Source of the DNA: Salinispora tropica CNB-440
Lineage (GTDB): Bacteria; Actinomycetota; Actinomycetes; Mycobacteriales; Micromonosporaceae
Direction: 5' to 3'
Assembly: GCF_000016425.1 (NCBI RefSeq)
Contig: NC_009380.1
Span: 2,856,144-2,920,143, forward strand
Length of the DNA stretch: 64,000 nt
Both the position numbers and the translations under genes were made by a program. Position 1 is the first letter of the stretch; every line of letters starts with the position of its first letter. The notes under the pieces are model-generated. The model was not told the DNA's origin. It did no database searches and worked only from the letters and a program-made list of their open reading frames with translations. Shown in pieces: positions 44,693 to 53,709 of the stretch.

Positions 44693-44722
44693 ATGCAGGA
44701 GATTAGCTGGGATGAGTTCTAG
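44693..44722 (+). pseudogene. Truncated start of a small EISWDEF-type protein gene
   Basis: Three bases after the flavoprotein stop an ATG opens MQEISWDEF and then meets TAG. From memory, small actinobacterial hypothetical proteins often begin with M-x-E-I-S-W-x-E-F-F and run some 60-80 residues. This looks like the first nine codons of such a gene cut off exactly where the TetR gene's 3' end arrives; the two stop codons overlap. It could also be chance. Confidence 0.45.
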
Positions 44723-45312
44723 TCCGGCCGCAGGTAGCCGTCCACCAACCGGGCCAGTTCTCGGTCCAGGCTGGCGGCGGGAAGACCATCAGCGACGGTC
44801 CGGGCGGAGAGCACGAAGGACTGCGTGGTCAGCAGGACAACCCGGGCCATGGTCTCGGCCTCGCCGGACCGGACCGAGCCGTCGGCCCGGCCGTGGGCGA
44901 CGGCGTCCACCAGGAACCGCAGCATCTCCTCCTGGCCCGCGCCACGCCGGTCGAGGAGGTACGGAATCAGCACCTCCGGGTCAACGTCGCGGATTTTGCA
45001 CAGCAACGGGTGTTCCCGCAACACCCGCGCGCCCGCCACCACCCGCTCAACCAGGCGGGACCGGGCGTGCCCGGTGCCCTCGTCGGTCGCCGCGGCCAGC
45101 AGCACCTGCTGCCACTCCCGGGTCATCAGATCGCCGATTAGCGACTGCACGTCCGGCCAGCGCCGGTAGACGGTCATCCGAGAAACCCCGGCACGACGCG
45201 CCACGTCGGTCACGGTCGTACGACGTACGCCATAGGCGAGGACGCAGTCACGGGCGGCGTCCAGAACCGCATCCTCGATGCCACGCTCGCCGGTCCGGCT
45301 CCACTCCACCAC
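44719..45312 (-). CDS. TetR-family transcriptional regulator
   Basis: The 197-residue regulator has an N-terminal HTH with TTVTDVARRAGVSRMTVYRRW (about residues 31-51) and a helical ligand-binding domain with VLREHPLLCKIRDVDPEVLIPYL near 95-118. GTG 45312 is the likely start. It lies 25 bp after the BASS transporter on the same strand. It is also the nearest TetR to the glpD/oxidase operator, and mycobacteria keep a TetR gene between those two genes. Either could be its target. Confidence 0.88.
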   Translation of the reverse strand: MVEWSRTGERGIEDAVLDAARDCVLAYGVRRTTVTDVARRAGVSRMTVYRRWPDVQSLIGDLMTREWQQVLLAAATDEGTGHARSRLVERVVAGARVLREHPLLCKIRDVDPEVLIPYLLDRRGAGQEEMLRFLVDAVAHGRADGSVRSGEAETMARVVLLTTQSFVLSARTVADGLPAASLDRELARLVDGYLRPD

Positions 45313-45337
45313 GCCGACTGTCTACCATCCCCCGCTG

Positions 45338-46228
45338 CTACGGATTCTGGCCAACCGGCTCCTCCGGCTGGGATCCGTTGCGGGTCACCAGCAAGCCGAA
45401 GGCTGCGGCGGTGAAGAACATGACGATGCCGTAGACCGCGGCGGGGATGGCCATCCGGGTGTTGTCGAGCAACGCCGGGCTGAGCGCAACGGTGATCGCC
45501 AGGGTGCTGTTGTGGATACCGATCTCGAATCCGGAGGCGGTCGCGGCACCCCGATCAACCCCGGCCAGCCGGGGCACGCCGTATCCGACCGCGAGGCTGA
45601 GCACGTTGAACGCCAACACCACCAAGCCGACCGCGACGAAGTAGTCGGCGAGGTTCTCCCGTTCGTTCAGCACCGCGCCGACGACCACCGCGACGAGCAC
45701 CACGACCGATAGGACCCGGACCGGCCGGTCCAGGCGTACGGCGGCGTGGGGCGCCCGGGCCCGGATCAGCATGCCGATCGCGACCGGGATGAGCACGATG
45801 GCGAAGACCTGCAGCACCTTGTCGAACTGCAGGCCGAGGCTCCTCCCGTCGGGGAGAAGGTATGCCGCCGAGAGGTTGACCACGATCGGCAGGGTGACCA
45901 CGGCCAGCACCGAGTTGATGGCGGTCAGGGTGATGTTGAGGGCGACGTGTCCGCCGAACAGATGGCTGAAAAGGTTGGCGGTGGTGCCCCCGGGGGACGC
46001 GGCCAGCAACATCATCCCGAGGGCAAGTTCCGGGGCCAGGTCGAAGGCGAGCACCAGTCCGAAGCAGAGCGCCGGCAGCACCAGCACCTGGCACACCAGG
46101 GCGATGAGGGCGGCTTTCGGGTATCGCGCCACCCGACGAAAGTCCGCCACGGTCAGCCCGAGGCCCAGGCCGAGCATGATGATGCCGAGCGCGACGGGCA
46201 ATCCGATCAGGGTCAATGCCGAGTCCAT
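45338..46228 (-). CDS. Bile acid:sodium symporter family transporter
   Basis: This BASS-family membrane protein has 296 residues and about nine to ten helices. The stretch MMLLAASPGGTTANLFSHLFGG (about residues 72-93) and EIGIHNSTLAITVALS (about 228-243) are the sodium-binding and substrate-gate motifs of the family. ATG 46228 is unambiguous. It probably carries an organic anion with sodium; the substrate is unknown. The TetR gene follows on the same strand and may be its local regulator. Confidence 0.9.
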   Translation of the reverse strand: MDSALTLIGLPVALGIIMLGLGLGLTVADFRRVARYPKAALIALVCQVLVLPALCFGLVLAFDLAPELALGMMLLAASPGGTTANLFSHLFGGHVALNITLTAINSVLAVVTLPIVVNLSAAYLLPDGRSLGLQFDKVLQVFAIVLIPVAIGMLIRARAPHAAVRLDRPVRVLSVVVLVAVVVGAVLNERENLADYFVAVGLVVLAFNVLSLAVGYGVPRLAGVDRGAATASGFEIGIHNSTLAITVALSPALLDNTRMAIPAAVYGIVMFFTAAAFGLLVTRNGSQPEEPVGQNP

Positions 46229-46304
46229 AACAGGACACGATCAACCTTCACGTTCGCCGCACGCAATCCCCCGTGTGGCTCGCACTGCCCGGCCCGGGCC
46301 AGTG

Positions 46305-47186
46305 TCAGCCGTTGGCCACGAGATCCCCGCAGCTCGTCTCCTCTGGCAGCAACGGTCGCAGCTGCACCGTCCAGCTCTTGCCGTCCGAGGTCCACGGTGC
46401 CGCCGCGGTGATCTCCGCCGCGTCCGCAAGCAGCGTCCGCAGCGCATCTCCGGTGACGGTCACACAGCCCGGCCCGTTGCCGGTGCCGAGGGGCTCGCCG
46501 GGCAGCGTTGGCCCGGGCCAGGCCACCTCGGGCTGACCTAGGCCCTCCTCGTCGGTGTACGGTTCCGCGATGCCCGCGAGCGTGGTGGGCACGTAGGGTT
46601 GCGCGCTGTCACCCTTGGTCGGCGCCAGCGGACCCGAATCGCCGGTGAGCGACGTGACAAACGCCCGCAGCTGCGTCCGAGCCGCCCGCTGGTCGGCGGT
46701 GAGGCCGGGTGCGTCGTCGCCCGCCTCGGTGAGGGCCGGGACGTCGATCTGCTCGGTGCCGTTCGGGCCGCGAACCGTGAATCGGGTTGTCGGCGCGTCG
46801 GCGAGCGCCGGAGTGCCGAAGTCCACGGCGCCGTCCACGCCGGCGGCCCGCGCCGACTCCAGCAACGTCGACACGTCCTCGGGGGCGATCGGGTGGACCT
46901 GGAGGTTGGGCAGCGCGGGCCCGGGATAGATCAGGATCGTGGGGCCCTGGCTGATCACCCGTCCGTCACCGTAGACGCTGATGGACGGGATGCGACCGGC
47001 CAGCGCCGACGGCATCCCGAACCCGCCGACGGAGGTCATCTGGAACACCACCGCGTCGGCGGGGTGGGACGCCGCCGGCTGACCGGGACCGTCGGCGTTG
47101 GCCACCTCGTCCTGCGGGCCGCAGGCGGTGACGAGCAGGAGCAGCGACACGGCGGACGCCGTCCAGCGGAGTCGACTATTGGTCAT
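46305..47186 (-). CDS. Secreted lipoprotein of unknown function
   Basis: The 293-residue protein has a signal peptide ending in the lipobox VTAC (Cys about residue 22). The mature domain is beta-rich, with VVFQMTSVGGFGMPSALAGRIPSISVYGDGRVISQGP near the start. It has a Cys pair, one in GPGCVTV near 240 and one in EETSCGDLV near the C-terminus, that could form a disulfide. No enzyme motif is visible. It is downstream of the ABC-2 permease but separated by a perfect terminator. Confidence 0.8.
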   Translation of the reverse strand: MTNSRLRWTASAVSLLLLVTACGPQDEVANADGPGQPAASHPADAVVFQMTSVGGFGMPSALAGRIPSISVYGDGRVISQGPTILIYPGPALPNLQVHPIAPEDVSTLLESARAAGVDGAVDFGTPALADAPTTRFTVRGPNGTEQIDVPALTEAGDDAPGLTADQRAARTQLRAFVTSLTGDSGPLAPTKGDSAQPYVPTTLAGIAEPYTDEEGLGQPEVAWPGPTLPGEPLGTGNGPGCVTVTGDALRTLLADAAEITAAAPWTSDGKSWTVQLRPLLPEETSCGDLVANG

Positions 47187-47219
47187 GTCAGATCAGACGT
47201 GGCCGGATCCCGGTAGGTT

Positions 47220-47253
47220 CCCGTGGGGCGGCGACCCCTCGCCGCCCCACGGG
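47220..47253 (-). terminator. Perfect terminator hairpin after the second ABC permease
   Basis: A 15-bp perfect stem (47220-47234 with 47239-47253) has a CCCC loop on the plus strand. It begins 9 bp beyond the permease stop on the minus strand and 34 bp before the lipoprotein gene, so it separates the two transcription units. Confidence 0.8.
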
Positions 47254-47261
47254 CCACCCGG

Positions 47262-48923
47262 TCAGGTTCGACCGACCACGTCCCGCCGGAACGCCAGGCG
47301 AGCCACCTGGGCGGTCACCACGGCAAGCACGGTCAGCACCATGACCGCGACCACACTGACCTCCTCCAACGGATGTTCGCCCACGTGCGCAAAGGGTGAC
47401 AGCCGTACGGCGCCGGCGGGAATCTCGAGGATCGGGGCGAAGTACCCGACGACCAGCCCGTAGCCGAGCACCACCCAGATCAGCGGCAGGGCCCGGGGCA
47501 CCACCGCGTAGAGCACCGCGGCGGCGGCGAGGAGGAGCCAGACCGCCGGAGTGTGCGCCACGTGGCCGAGCAACAGGCCACCGAAGGACCCGGCGTCGCC
47601 GGTGCTCACCGCCGCCCCGACGCCCATTCCGGCGCCGGCGACCAGCAACAGCCACGGGACGCCGACCGCCGTCACCGCGAGGTGGCTGCCGATCCAGGCC
47701 GAACGGCTGACGGCCGTCGCGAGGACCGACTCGGCCCGTCCCTCGCTCTCCTCGGCCCGCAGTGTCTGCATGGCGAGCACCGTGTATACCCCGACGGCGA
47801 GGGCCATGGTCAGGCCCATGGTGCCGAGGTAGCCGTCCAACAGGTTCTCCGCACCGCCCATGATGGCGACCATGTCCTCGGGCGCGTCGGTGAACCCGTC
47901 GAGCAGTGGCTGGGTGAACGAGCCGTAGGCGAGGCCGGCGGCGAGCAGTCCCACACTCCACCCGATCAGGCTCGCCCGGTGCAGCCGGAACGCGAGCGCG
48001 AGCGGCCCGTCCAGCCAGGCTGCCGCCCGAGCCGGCCCAGGGCGGGGCGGCACGAGCCCGGCACCGAAGTCCCGGCGGGCGGACAGCGCGTAACCGCCGA
48101 CGGCGGCGGTCACCGCGAAGGCCAGCGAGATCGCCAGTGGCCACCAGCGGTCATACACGTACGGCGCGGTCTGCTGGGACCAGCCGATTGGTGACAACCA
48201 GGACAGCCAGGCCCCGCCGCTGCCCTGCGCCGCCGCCATGTCACCCAGCCCGCGCAGCACGAACGCGGCTCCGAGCAGGGCGCCGGCCGCGCCGGAGGCG
48301 GCCCGGGGATACTCCGACAGCTGGACGGTGACGGCCGCGACTCCGGCGAACACCAGCGCCACGGCACCGACCGAAGCACCGAACAGCAACGACCCACCAA
48401 GGTCGTAGCCCCGGCTGGCCATCAGGCCACCGATCAGGATGGCGACGACCGCGGCCATCGTGGCGGCCAGCACCAGCGCGGCGGTGAGCTGGGCGTGCCG
48501 GCCGACCACGTTGGCGCGGATCAGCTCGGCCCGACCGGAGCGCTCCTCCGCGCGGGTGTGCCGCACGACTGTCAGCAGCCCCATCAGGCCTGCACCGATG
48601 GCCACGTAGAGGCCGTACTGCCCAGCGAGGAAGCGCTCGATGGTCAGGGCGTCGAAGCCGAACCCCGGTCCGCCGAAGAGCGCACCGGCCGGACTGCCAG
48701 AGAAGGCGGTCAGCCCCTCCAGGTCCTCGGGACTCTCGACGAAGGTCTCCAGCGCGGTGGCGAAGTACCCCATCAGCAGCGCCAGGCCGAGGGTCCACGC
48801 CGGGAGGCGGATCCGGTCGCGGCGCAGCATGAACCGCAGCAGGGTGCCGGTCCCGGTGACCGTGCCGCCGACCCGACCAGGCGCCGCGACCACCGGACGG
48901 TCCAGCGTCACGGTGGCCATCAC
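47262..48923 (-). CDS. ABC-2 type exporter permease, second cassette
   Basis: The 553-residue permease is paralogous to the one at 983-2605. It has the same two-part layout, a basic stretch [21 protein letters not shown] near residue 30, the conserved [17 protein letters not shown] near 115, and a repeat of this pattern in the second half ([17 protein letters not shown]). About twelve helices are expected. GTG 48923 overlaps the ATPase stop. A polyketide/antibiotic exporter type is inferred from family. Confidence 0.88.
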   Translation of the reverse strand: MMATVTLDRPVVAAPGRVGGTVTGTGTLLRFMLRRDRIRLPAWTLGLALLMGYFATALETFVESPEDLEGLTAFSGSPAGALFGGPGFGFDALTIERFLAGQYGLYVAIGAGLMGLLTVVRHTRAEERSGRAELIRANVVGRHAQLTAALVLAATMAAVVAILIGGLMASRGYDLGGSLLFGASVGAVALVFAGVAAVTVQLSEYPRAASGAAGALLGAAFVLRGLGDMAAAQGSGGAWLSWLSPIGWSQQTAPYVYDRWWPLAISLAFAVTAAVGGYALSARRDFGAGLVPPRPGPARAAAWLDGPLALAFRLHRASLIGWSVGLLAAGLAYGSFTQPLLDGFTDAPEDMVAIMGGAENLLDGYLGTMGLTMALAVGVYTVLAMQTLRAEESEGRAESVLATAVSRSAWIGSHLAVTAVGVPWLLLVAGAGMGVGAAVSTGDAGSFGGLLLGHVAHTPAVWLLLAAAAVLYAVVPRALPLIWVVLGYGLVVGYFAPILEIPAGAVRLSPFAHVGEHPLEEVSVVAVMVLTVLAVVTAQVARLAFRRDVVGRT

Positions 48924-49828
48924 GCCACCACCCCGTGCCGGGCCGGCTCATCGCCGTAGTGCCGCAGCAGCAGCTGTTCCAGAGTGGGTGGCCGGACGGT
49001 CAGCCCGCGCACACCGAGGTCGCCCAGCCGCCGGATGACGGCGGCGAGGTGATCGCCGTCGACCTCGAAGCGGACGTGACCGTCGGTGTCGTGCAGCTCG
49101 TATACGCCGGCCAGGGTGGCGAGCGAGGCGGCCGGTTGGTCGACGATCGCGTCTACGGACGTCCGGGTCAGGTGACGCAGGTCGGTCAGGGAGCCGGTCT
49201 CGACGATCCGCCCCTGCCGGATGATCGAGATCTGGTCGGCCAGCACCTCGACCTGGGCAAGGATGTGGCTGGAGAGCAGAACGGTCCGGCCGGCCGCGCG
49301 GGCCTCCCGGATGCACTCCTGAAACACCGCCTCCATCAGCGGGTCCAGCCCAGCGGTCGGCTCGTCGAGCAGCAGCAGGTCCACGTCGCTGGCCAGCGCC
49401 GCGATCAGGGCGACCTTCTGCCGGTTGCCCTTCGAGTAGGTCCGCCCCTTCTTGCGGGGGTCGAGGTCGAAGCGTTGGCACAGCTCGTCGCGGCGAACCG
49501 GGTCGGTCCCGCCGCGCAGGCGGGCGAAGAGGTCGATCGCTTCGCCGCCGGTCAGGTTGGGCCACAGTTCCACGTCGCCGGGGACGTAGGCGAGCCGGCG
49601 GTGCAGTCGCACCGCGTCGCCCCACGGATCACCACCGAGCAGCCGAACCCGGCCGCGGTCGGCACGGAGCAGCCCCAGCAGGATTCGGATGGTGGTGGAC
49701 TTGCCGGCGCCGTTGGGGCCGAGGAAGCCGTGCACGGTGCCGGTCTCGACCTGCAGGTCGAGACCGTCCAGTGCCCTGATGCGGCCGAAGCGCTTATCGA
49801 TGCGCTGAATGTCGATTGCCGTAGTCAT
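48920..49828 (-). CDS. ABC exporter ATP-binding protein, second cassette
   Basis: The 302-residue ATPase closely resembles the one at 2602-3528. Walker A is GPNGAGKST (about 36-44), the signature region [15 protein letters not shown] (about 136-150), and Walker [22 protein letters not shown]. The C-terminal accessory domain ends with [15 protein letters not shown] 49828 has GAGGT eight bases upstream. A small open frame and an imperfect palindrome lie upstream at 49936-50185. Confidence 0.9.
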   Translation of the reverse strand: MTTAIDIQRIDKRFGRIRALDGLDLQVETGTVHGFLGPNGAGKSTTIRILLGLLRADRGRVRLLGGDPWGDAVRLHRRLAYVPGDVELWPNLTGGEAIDLFARLRGGTDPVRRDELCQRFDLDPRKKGRTYSKGNRQKVALIAALASDVDLLLLDEPTAGLDPLMEAVFQECIREARAAGRTVLLSSHILAQVEVLADQISIIRQGRIVETGSLTDLRHLTRTSVDAIVDQPAASLATLAGVYELHDTDGHVRFEVDGDHLAAVIRRLGDLGVRGLTVRPPTLEQLLLRHYGDEPARHGVVA

Positions 49829-49935
49829 GGTCGTAGACCTCGTTAAGGAAGACCCGGGCAGGATGAAGCCCCGGGGGTGGTCCGAGTCGGTCACGGCGGA
49901 GCCCACGAAGAATCGGTGAGTCGCCGCGGAGAAAT

Positions 49936-50160
49936 TCACGCCGGGGGCGTGATAGCTAACGCACAGGTGCCTACTGCGCCGCTCGCCGCGGGCGGATCCG
50001 GGACGTACATCAGATAGTCGTCGAGCATCGCGCGATCGACGTGCAGCCCATGGGTGAACCGCCCGTAAACCGGCGACGCGATCCCCGCGGCATCCCGGCA
50101 GAAACCCGTGGTGACGAAGCCGTCAGCCCGAGTCTCGAAAACGCCGTCACTTGATGCCAC
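49936..50160 (-). CDS. Possible small hypothetical protein
   Basis: The 74-codon frame starts GTG at 50160 with a weak GCGGA site. An imperfect TetR-like palindrome lies just upstream (around 50171-50186, TTAAAC-N4-GTTCAA). The product has no recognised motif. It fills the gap before the exporter ATPase and could be real, a remnant regulator, or chance. Confidence 0.35.
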   Translation of the reverse strand: MASSDGVFETRADGFVTTGFCRDAAGIASPVYGRFTHGLHVDRAMLDDYLMYVPDPPAASGAVGTCALAITPPA

Positions 50161-50249
50161 TCCGCTACATTAAACAGTCGTTCAACGTTGGGCAAGTCCG
50201 CATACCGGGCCCAGAGTCCGCCCGCCGCCGAACGCCCTAGGGTGGGCGG

Positions 50250-51497
50250 ATGTCCCGCTCCGCGCCCACCGACGATCACCCCGTCGCCGCACCGAACCCG
50301 CTCACCCAGCTCACGCTGGATCAGCTCCGGCGACGTACCAGTGTGAAGTGGGGCAGATACGCCCCGGACGTGCTTCCGCTCTGGGTGGCGGAGATGGATG
50401 TCCCACTCGCCCCCGCGGTCGCCGACGCGCTGCACCGCACCATCGCGCTCGGCGACACCGGCTACGCCCACCCAACGGGGTACGCGGAGGCGTTCGGCGC
50501 GTTCGCCGCCGAACGCTGGGGCTGGACCGACTTCTCCCCCGGACGAACCGCGGTGGTACCCGACGTGATGCAGGGCATCGTCGAGGTGCTCCGGCTCGTG
50601 ACCGACCCCGGCGACGCCGTTGTCGTCTGCTCCCCCGTCTACCCGCCCTTCTACGCGTTCACCCGCCACGCCGGACGGCAGGTGATCGAGGCCCCACTCG
50701 GCGCCGACCTACGGATCGATCCCGCCGCCCTCGACGAGGCCTTCCGGCGCGCCCGCGCCCGAAGCAAGCGACCGGCCTTCCTGCTGTGCAACCCGCACAA
50801 CCCCACCGGAGTGGTACACCGCCGCGCGGAGCTCGAGGCCGTCGCCGAGCTGGCCAGCCGGTACGGCGTGCGGGTGATCTCCGACGAGATCCACGCGCCG
50901 CTGGCGCTGCCGGGGGCAGACGTCACCCCGTACCTGACCGTCACCGGCACCCAGGACGCCTTCGCGATGACCTCCGGCTCCAAGGCATGGAACCTCGCCG
51001 GTTTGAAGGCGGCACTCGCGGTCGCGGGGTCGCTCGCCGCGGCCGACCTGGCCCGGATGCCGGAGGAGGTCAGCCACGGACCGAGCCACCTGGGTGTGGT
51101 CGCGCAGACAGCCGCCCTCCGTGCGGGTGGGGAGTGGCTCGACCACCTTCTCGACGGACTACACGCCAACCGCACCCGACTGGAGGCGCTACTGGCCGAG
51201 CACCTGCCCACGGTCGGCTACCACCGCCCCGAGGGCACCTACCTGGCCTGGCTGGACTGCCGGCGAATCGGCCCGCGTCCCGAACCATCCGACGGTGCGC
51301 CCAGCGAGGTCAGCGCCGGGCCGGCCCAGCTGTTCCTGGAACGTGCACGGGTGGCCCTCAGCTCCGGGCACGCCTTCGGCACCGGTGGAGCGGGTTGGGT
51401 CCGGCTGAACTTCGCCACCTCCCCGACGATTCTCACCGACGCCGTCGCCCGCATGGGTCGGGCCGCCCGGGAGGCACGAACCACCACCCCGGATTGA
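50250..51497 (+). CDS. PatB/MalY-type PLP aminotransferase (cystathionine beta-lyase-like)
   Basis: The 415-residue fold-type I PLP enzyme has [19 protein letters not shown] (about 33-51), a hallmark of the PatB/MalY C-S lyases. NPHNPTG is near 190 and the cofactor lysine is in [12 protein letters not shown] (about residue 247). Members cleave cystathionine or cysteine conjugates or transaminate. It starts at ATG 50250 in a single-gene unit followed by a short hairpin. The substrate is not predictable from sequence alone. Confidence 0.9.
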   Translation: MSRSAPTDDHPVAAPNPLTQLTLDQLRRRTSVKWGRYAPDVLPLWVAEMDVPLAPAVADALHRTIALGDTGYAHPTGYAEAFGAFAAERWGWTDFSPGRTAVVPDVMQGIVEVLRLVTDPGDAVVVCSPVYPPFYAFTRHAGRQVIEAPLGADLRIDPAALDEAFRRARARSKRPAFLLCNPHNPTGVVHRRAELEAVAELASRYGVRVISDEIHAPLALPGADVTPYLTVTGTQDAFAMTSGSKAWNLAGLKAALAVAGSLAAADLARMPEEVSHGPSHLGVVAQTAALRAGGEWLDHLLDGLHANRTRLEALLAEHLPTVGYHRPEGTYLAWLDCRRIGPRPEPSDGAPSEVSAGPAQLFLERARVALSSGHAFGTGGAGWVRLNFATSPTILTDAVARMGRAAREARTTTPD

Positions 51498-51511
51498 TCC
51501 GGAACAATCGG

Positions 51512-51534
51512 CGGCCTCGAACGGCAAGAGGCCG
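51512..51534 (+). terminator. Short hairpin after the aminotransferase
   Basis: CGGCCTC (51512-51518) pairs with GAGGCCG (51528-51534) across a 9-nt loop, 15 bp after the aminotransferase stop. A modest stem without U-tract. Confidence 0.45.
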
Positions 51535-51641
51535 GCATCCCGGGAGTGCCGTACGCTACCGTTCAGCACGATGCTCAGCCGTCCCGTACGGGCATTTTGT
51601 GCCCGTCGTTCGCTCCGAACGGCGACCCGGAGGTACCCACC

Positions 51642-52196
51642 GTGACCGACGACACCGATGTCACCTCGTGGGCTCTCGACGCGGGACGCGGTGATCAGGC
51701 GGCTGCCGCCGCCTTCATCCGGGCGACCCAGCAGCAGGTTCGGCGCTTCCTGGCCGCCCTGATCTCCCCGGCCGAGGCGGATGACCTGACGCAGGAGACC
51801 TACCTGCGCGCGCTGCGGTCGCTGCCCTCGTTCGCCGGCCGCTCCTCAGCCCGTACCTGGTTGTTCAGCATCGCCCGGCGGGTCGCGGTGGACCACGTAC
51901 GGGCCGCCACGTCCCGTCCGCGGACGGTCCCGATGACCGACTCCCACGATGTCGCCGACGAGAGCGGCTTCGACCGGCAGGTCGCCCTGGAACAGATCAT
52001 CGCGGCGCTGCCGACCGACCGCCGGGAGGCGTTCGTCGTCACCCAGGTTCTCGGCCTCTCCTACGCCGAGGCCGCACAGGTGTGCGGCTGCCCGGTCGGG
52101 ACGATCCGATCACGGGTGTCCCGGGCTCGGGAAGATCTGGTTGTCGCGCTTCAGGCCCGCTCCGGCGGGTCGGCCCGCGACACCGCAGCCGGCTGA
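51642..52196 (+). CDS. ECF RNA polymerase sigma factor (SigC-like)
   Basis: The 184-residue sigma factor has region 2 with ADDLTQETYLRALRSLPSF (about 46-64) and TWLFSIARRVAVDHVR. Region 4 has the helix-turn-helix LGLSYAEAAQVCGCPVGTIRSRVSRAR (about 139-165). GTG 51642 has CGGAGGT upstream. The next gene is a zinc-type anti-sigma factor, then copper-handling genes, so it may direct a copper or redox envelope response. Assignment to a SigC-like group is inferred from this context. Confidence 0.92.
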   Translation: MTDDTDVTSWALDAGRGDQAAAAAFIRATQQQVRRFLAALISPAEADDLTQETYLRALRSLPSFAGRSSARTWLFSIARRVAVDHVRAATSRPRTVPMTDSHDVADESGFDRQVALEQIIAALPTDRREAFVVTQVLGLSYAEAAQVCGCPVGTIRSRVSRAREDLVVALQARSGGSARDTAAG

Positions 52197-52252
52197 GGAC
52201 CCTTCCCGCCCCGCGTGGGAACCAGCGCCGGCACCGATCCGACTACCGGTAC

Positions 52253-53023
52253 ATGGGGTGTGAGCAGTGGCGCGAGGTGTTGTCGGCGCAGTTGGACGGG
52301 GAAGAGACCCCGGCCGAGCGGGCGGCGGCCGACTCCCACCTGGCCAGTTGCGGTGCGTGCCGGACGTGGTTTGACCAGGCGGCGGCGATCACCCGCCGGG
52401 CGCGGCTGTCGGTCAGCGTGATCGGCCCCGACCTCACCGATGCGATCCTGGCCGCGCACCCCGCAACGGCACCGACGGGGGCGACGATGCGGCGGCCGTG
52501 GCGACAACGGCTGGCACTCGCCCTGCGCGCAGTGCTCGGGCTGACCGGAGCGTTGCAGGTCATGCTGGGCCTGACCCAGGTCGGTCAGGCGGCGGCGGGC
52601 CCACACATCCACGCCGGCGGCCCACTGGCCTCGGGCCACCTGTGGCACGAGGCAGCGGCGTGGAACATCGCCGTCGGTGCCGGGTTCCTGTTCGTCGCCG
52701 CCCGCCGCACCCCACCGACCGGGCTGCTACCCATGTTGAGCGCCTTCGTCGGCACGCTGGTGCTCCTGTCGGTCAACGATGTGATGACCGGGCGGGTGGA
52801 GACCGCCCGGCTGGTCAGTCACGGGTTCCTCTTCGTTGGCTACGCGATCGTCGTGGTCATGTCCCGGCCGGGCCTACACCCGGACGGCCCACCCGCCGAC
52901 CTGCGCACTGATCGGCCCCGCTGGCGCATCCCGGCCGAGGATGAGCCGCCACCACCGAGTCTGCGGCTCGCGCCCCCACCGCTTCCGGGTTCGGCGCGCC
53001 ATCAAGACAGCGCTGCGGCCTGA
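52253..53023 (+). CDS. ZAS-type anti-sigma factor with membrane domain
   Basis: The 256-residue protein has an N-terminal zinc-binding anti-sigma motif HLASCGACRTWF (HxxxCxxC, near residues 29-40). About four membrane helices (roughly 85-225) and a Pro-rich cytoplasmic or external tail follow. It should hold the adjacent ECF sigma factor inactive at the membrane until signalled. ATG 52253 lacks a strong ribosome binding site. The gap to the sigma gene is 56 bp. Confidence 0.87.
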   Translation: MGCEQWREVLSAQLDGEETPAERAAADSHLASCGACRTWFDQAAAITRRARLSVSVIGPDLTDAILAAHPATAPTGATMRRPWRQRLALALRAVLGLTGALQVMLGLTQVGQAAAGPHIHAGGPLASGHLWHEAAAWNIAVGAGFLFVAARRTPPTGLLPMLSAFVGTLVLLSVNDVMTGRVETARLVSHGFLFVGYAIVVVMSRPGLHPDGPPADLRTDRPRWRIPAEDEPPPPSLRLAPPPLPGSARHQDSAAA

Positions 53024-53033
53024 GCATCCGGAT

Positions 53034-53069
53034 CCCGGTGATGTTGCTAATCGAATCACCGGGAACTTT
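53034..53069 (+). promoter_or_regulatory. Hairpin plus ECF-like -35 element before the PCuAC gene
   Basis: CCCGGTGAT (53034-53042) and ATCACCGGG (53055-53063) form 9-bp perfect arms. The second arm runs into GGGAACTT (53061-53068), which matches the GGAACTT -35 class of ECF sigma factors, 53 bp before the coding start. It suggests that the neighbouring sigma factor drives the copper/peroxidase genes. Confidence 0.5.
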
Positions 53070-53121
53070 CCCGCCATGTCGATCCGACCAACAGTCAACA
53101 CCGAACTTCAGAGAGGTCTCC

Positions 53122-53709
53122 ATGCCAAGCAACGTCACCGGTCGGCACCTACGCCCGGCCGCCCTGGTCGCCGCCGCCCTGCTGACCGCCGCCATGGCCG
53201 GTTGCGGCTCGTCCGGCGACTCGTCGGCGACCAACCCGAACCCATCGACGACGGCCGTTCCGTCGGCGGATGCCCCCGCCGGGGTGATCGGTATCAACGA
53301 CCCGTGGGTGAAGGCCGCCGACAAGGGGATGACCGCGGCGTTCGCGACCCTCGTCAACGAGAGCGACGCCGATGTGACCTTGACCGGCGTCAGCACCGAG
53401 GTGTCGCCGATGGAGCTGCATGAGATGGCCATGAAAGACGGCGAGATGGTCATGCAGGCCAAGCAGGGCGGCATTGTGATCAAGGCGAAGAGCAGCTACG
53501 TGCTCGAGCCCGGCGGCGACCACCTCATGCTGCTGGATCTCCAGCAGCCGGTGCAGGCCGGGGATGAGCTGACCTTCACCCTCGCCTTCGCCGACGGGCG
53601 CACCCAGTCGTTCACAGCGGTGGCGAAGCCATTCACCGGCGCGGAGGAGAGTTACAACCCCGAGCACAGTATGCCGGAAATGTCCATTAGCCCCAGCGCA
53701 GCGTCGTGA
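53122..53709 (+). CDS. PCuAC-family copper chaperone lipoprotein
   Basis: The 195-residue lipoprotein has lipobox MAGC (Cys about residue 27). The PCuAC domain shows the Cu(I) motif MELHEMAMKDGEM (about 93-105) and the later GGDHLML (about 133-139), which give the usual His/Met set. It delivers copper to cytochrome oxidase or other exported cuproenzymes. A further Met/His tail (HSMPEMS) may bind copper. ATG 53122 has AGAGAGG upstream; it overlaps the peroxidase gene by four bases. Confidence 0.9.
   Translation: MPSNVTGRHLRPAALVAAALLTAAMAGCGSSGDSSATNPNPSTTAVPSADAPAGVIGINDPWVKAADKGMTAAFATLVNESDADVTLTGVSTEVSPMELHEMAMKDGEMVMQAKQGGIVIKAKSSYVLEPGGDHLMLLDLQQPVQAGDELTFTLAFADGRTQSFTAVAKPFTGAEESYNPEHSMPEMSISPSAAS

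Noticed and set aside
49936..50160. Truncated TetR regulator of the export cassette
   Set aside because: An operator-like palindrome is present, but the 74-codon frame shows no helix-turn-helix, so I kept it only as a weak hypothetical.
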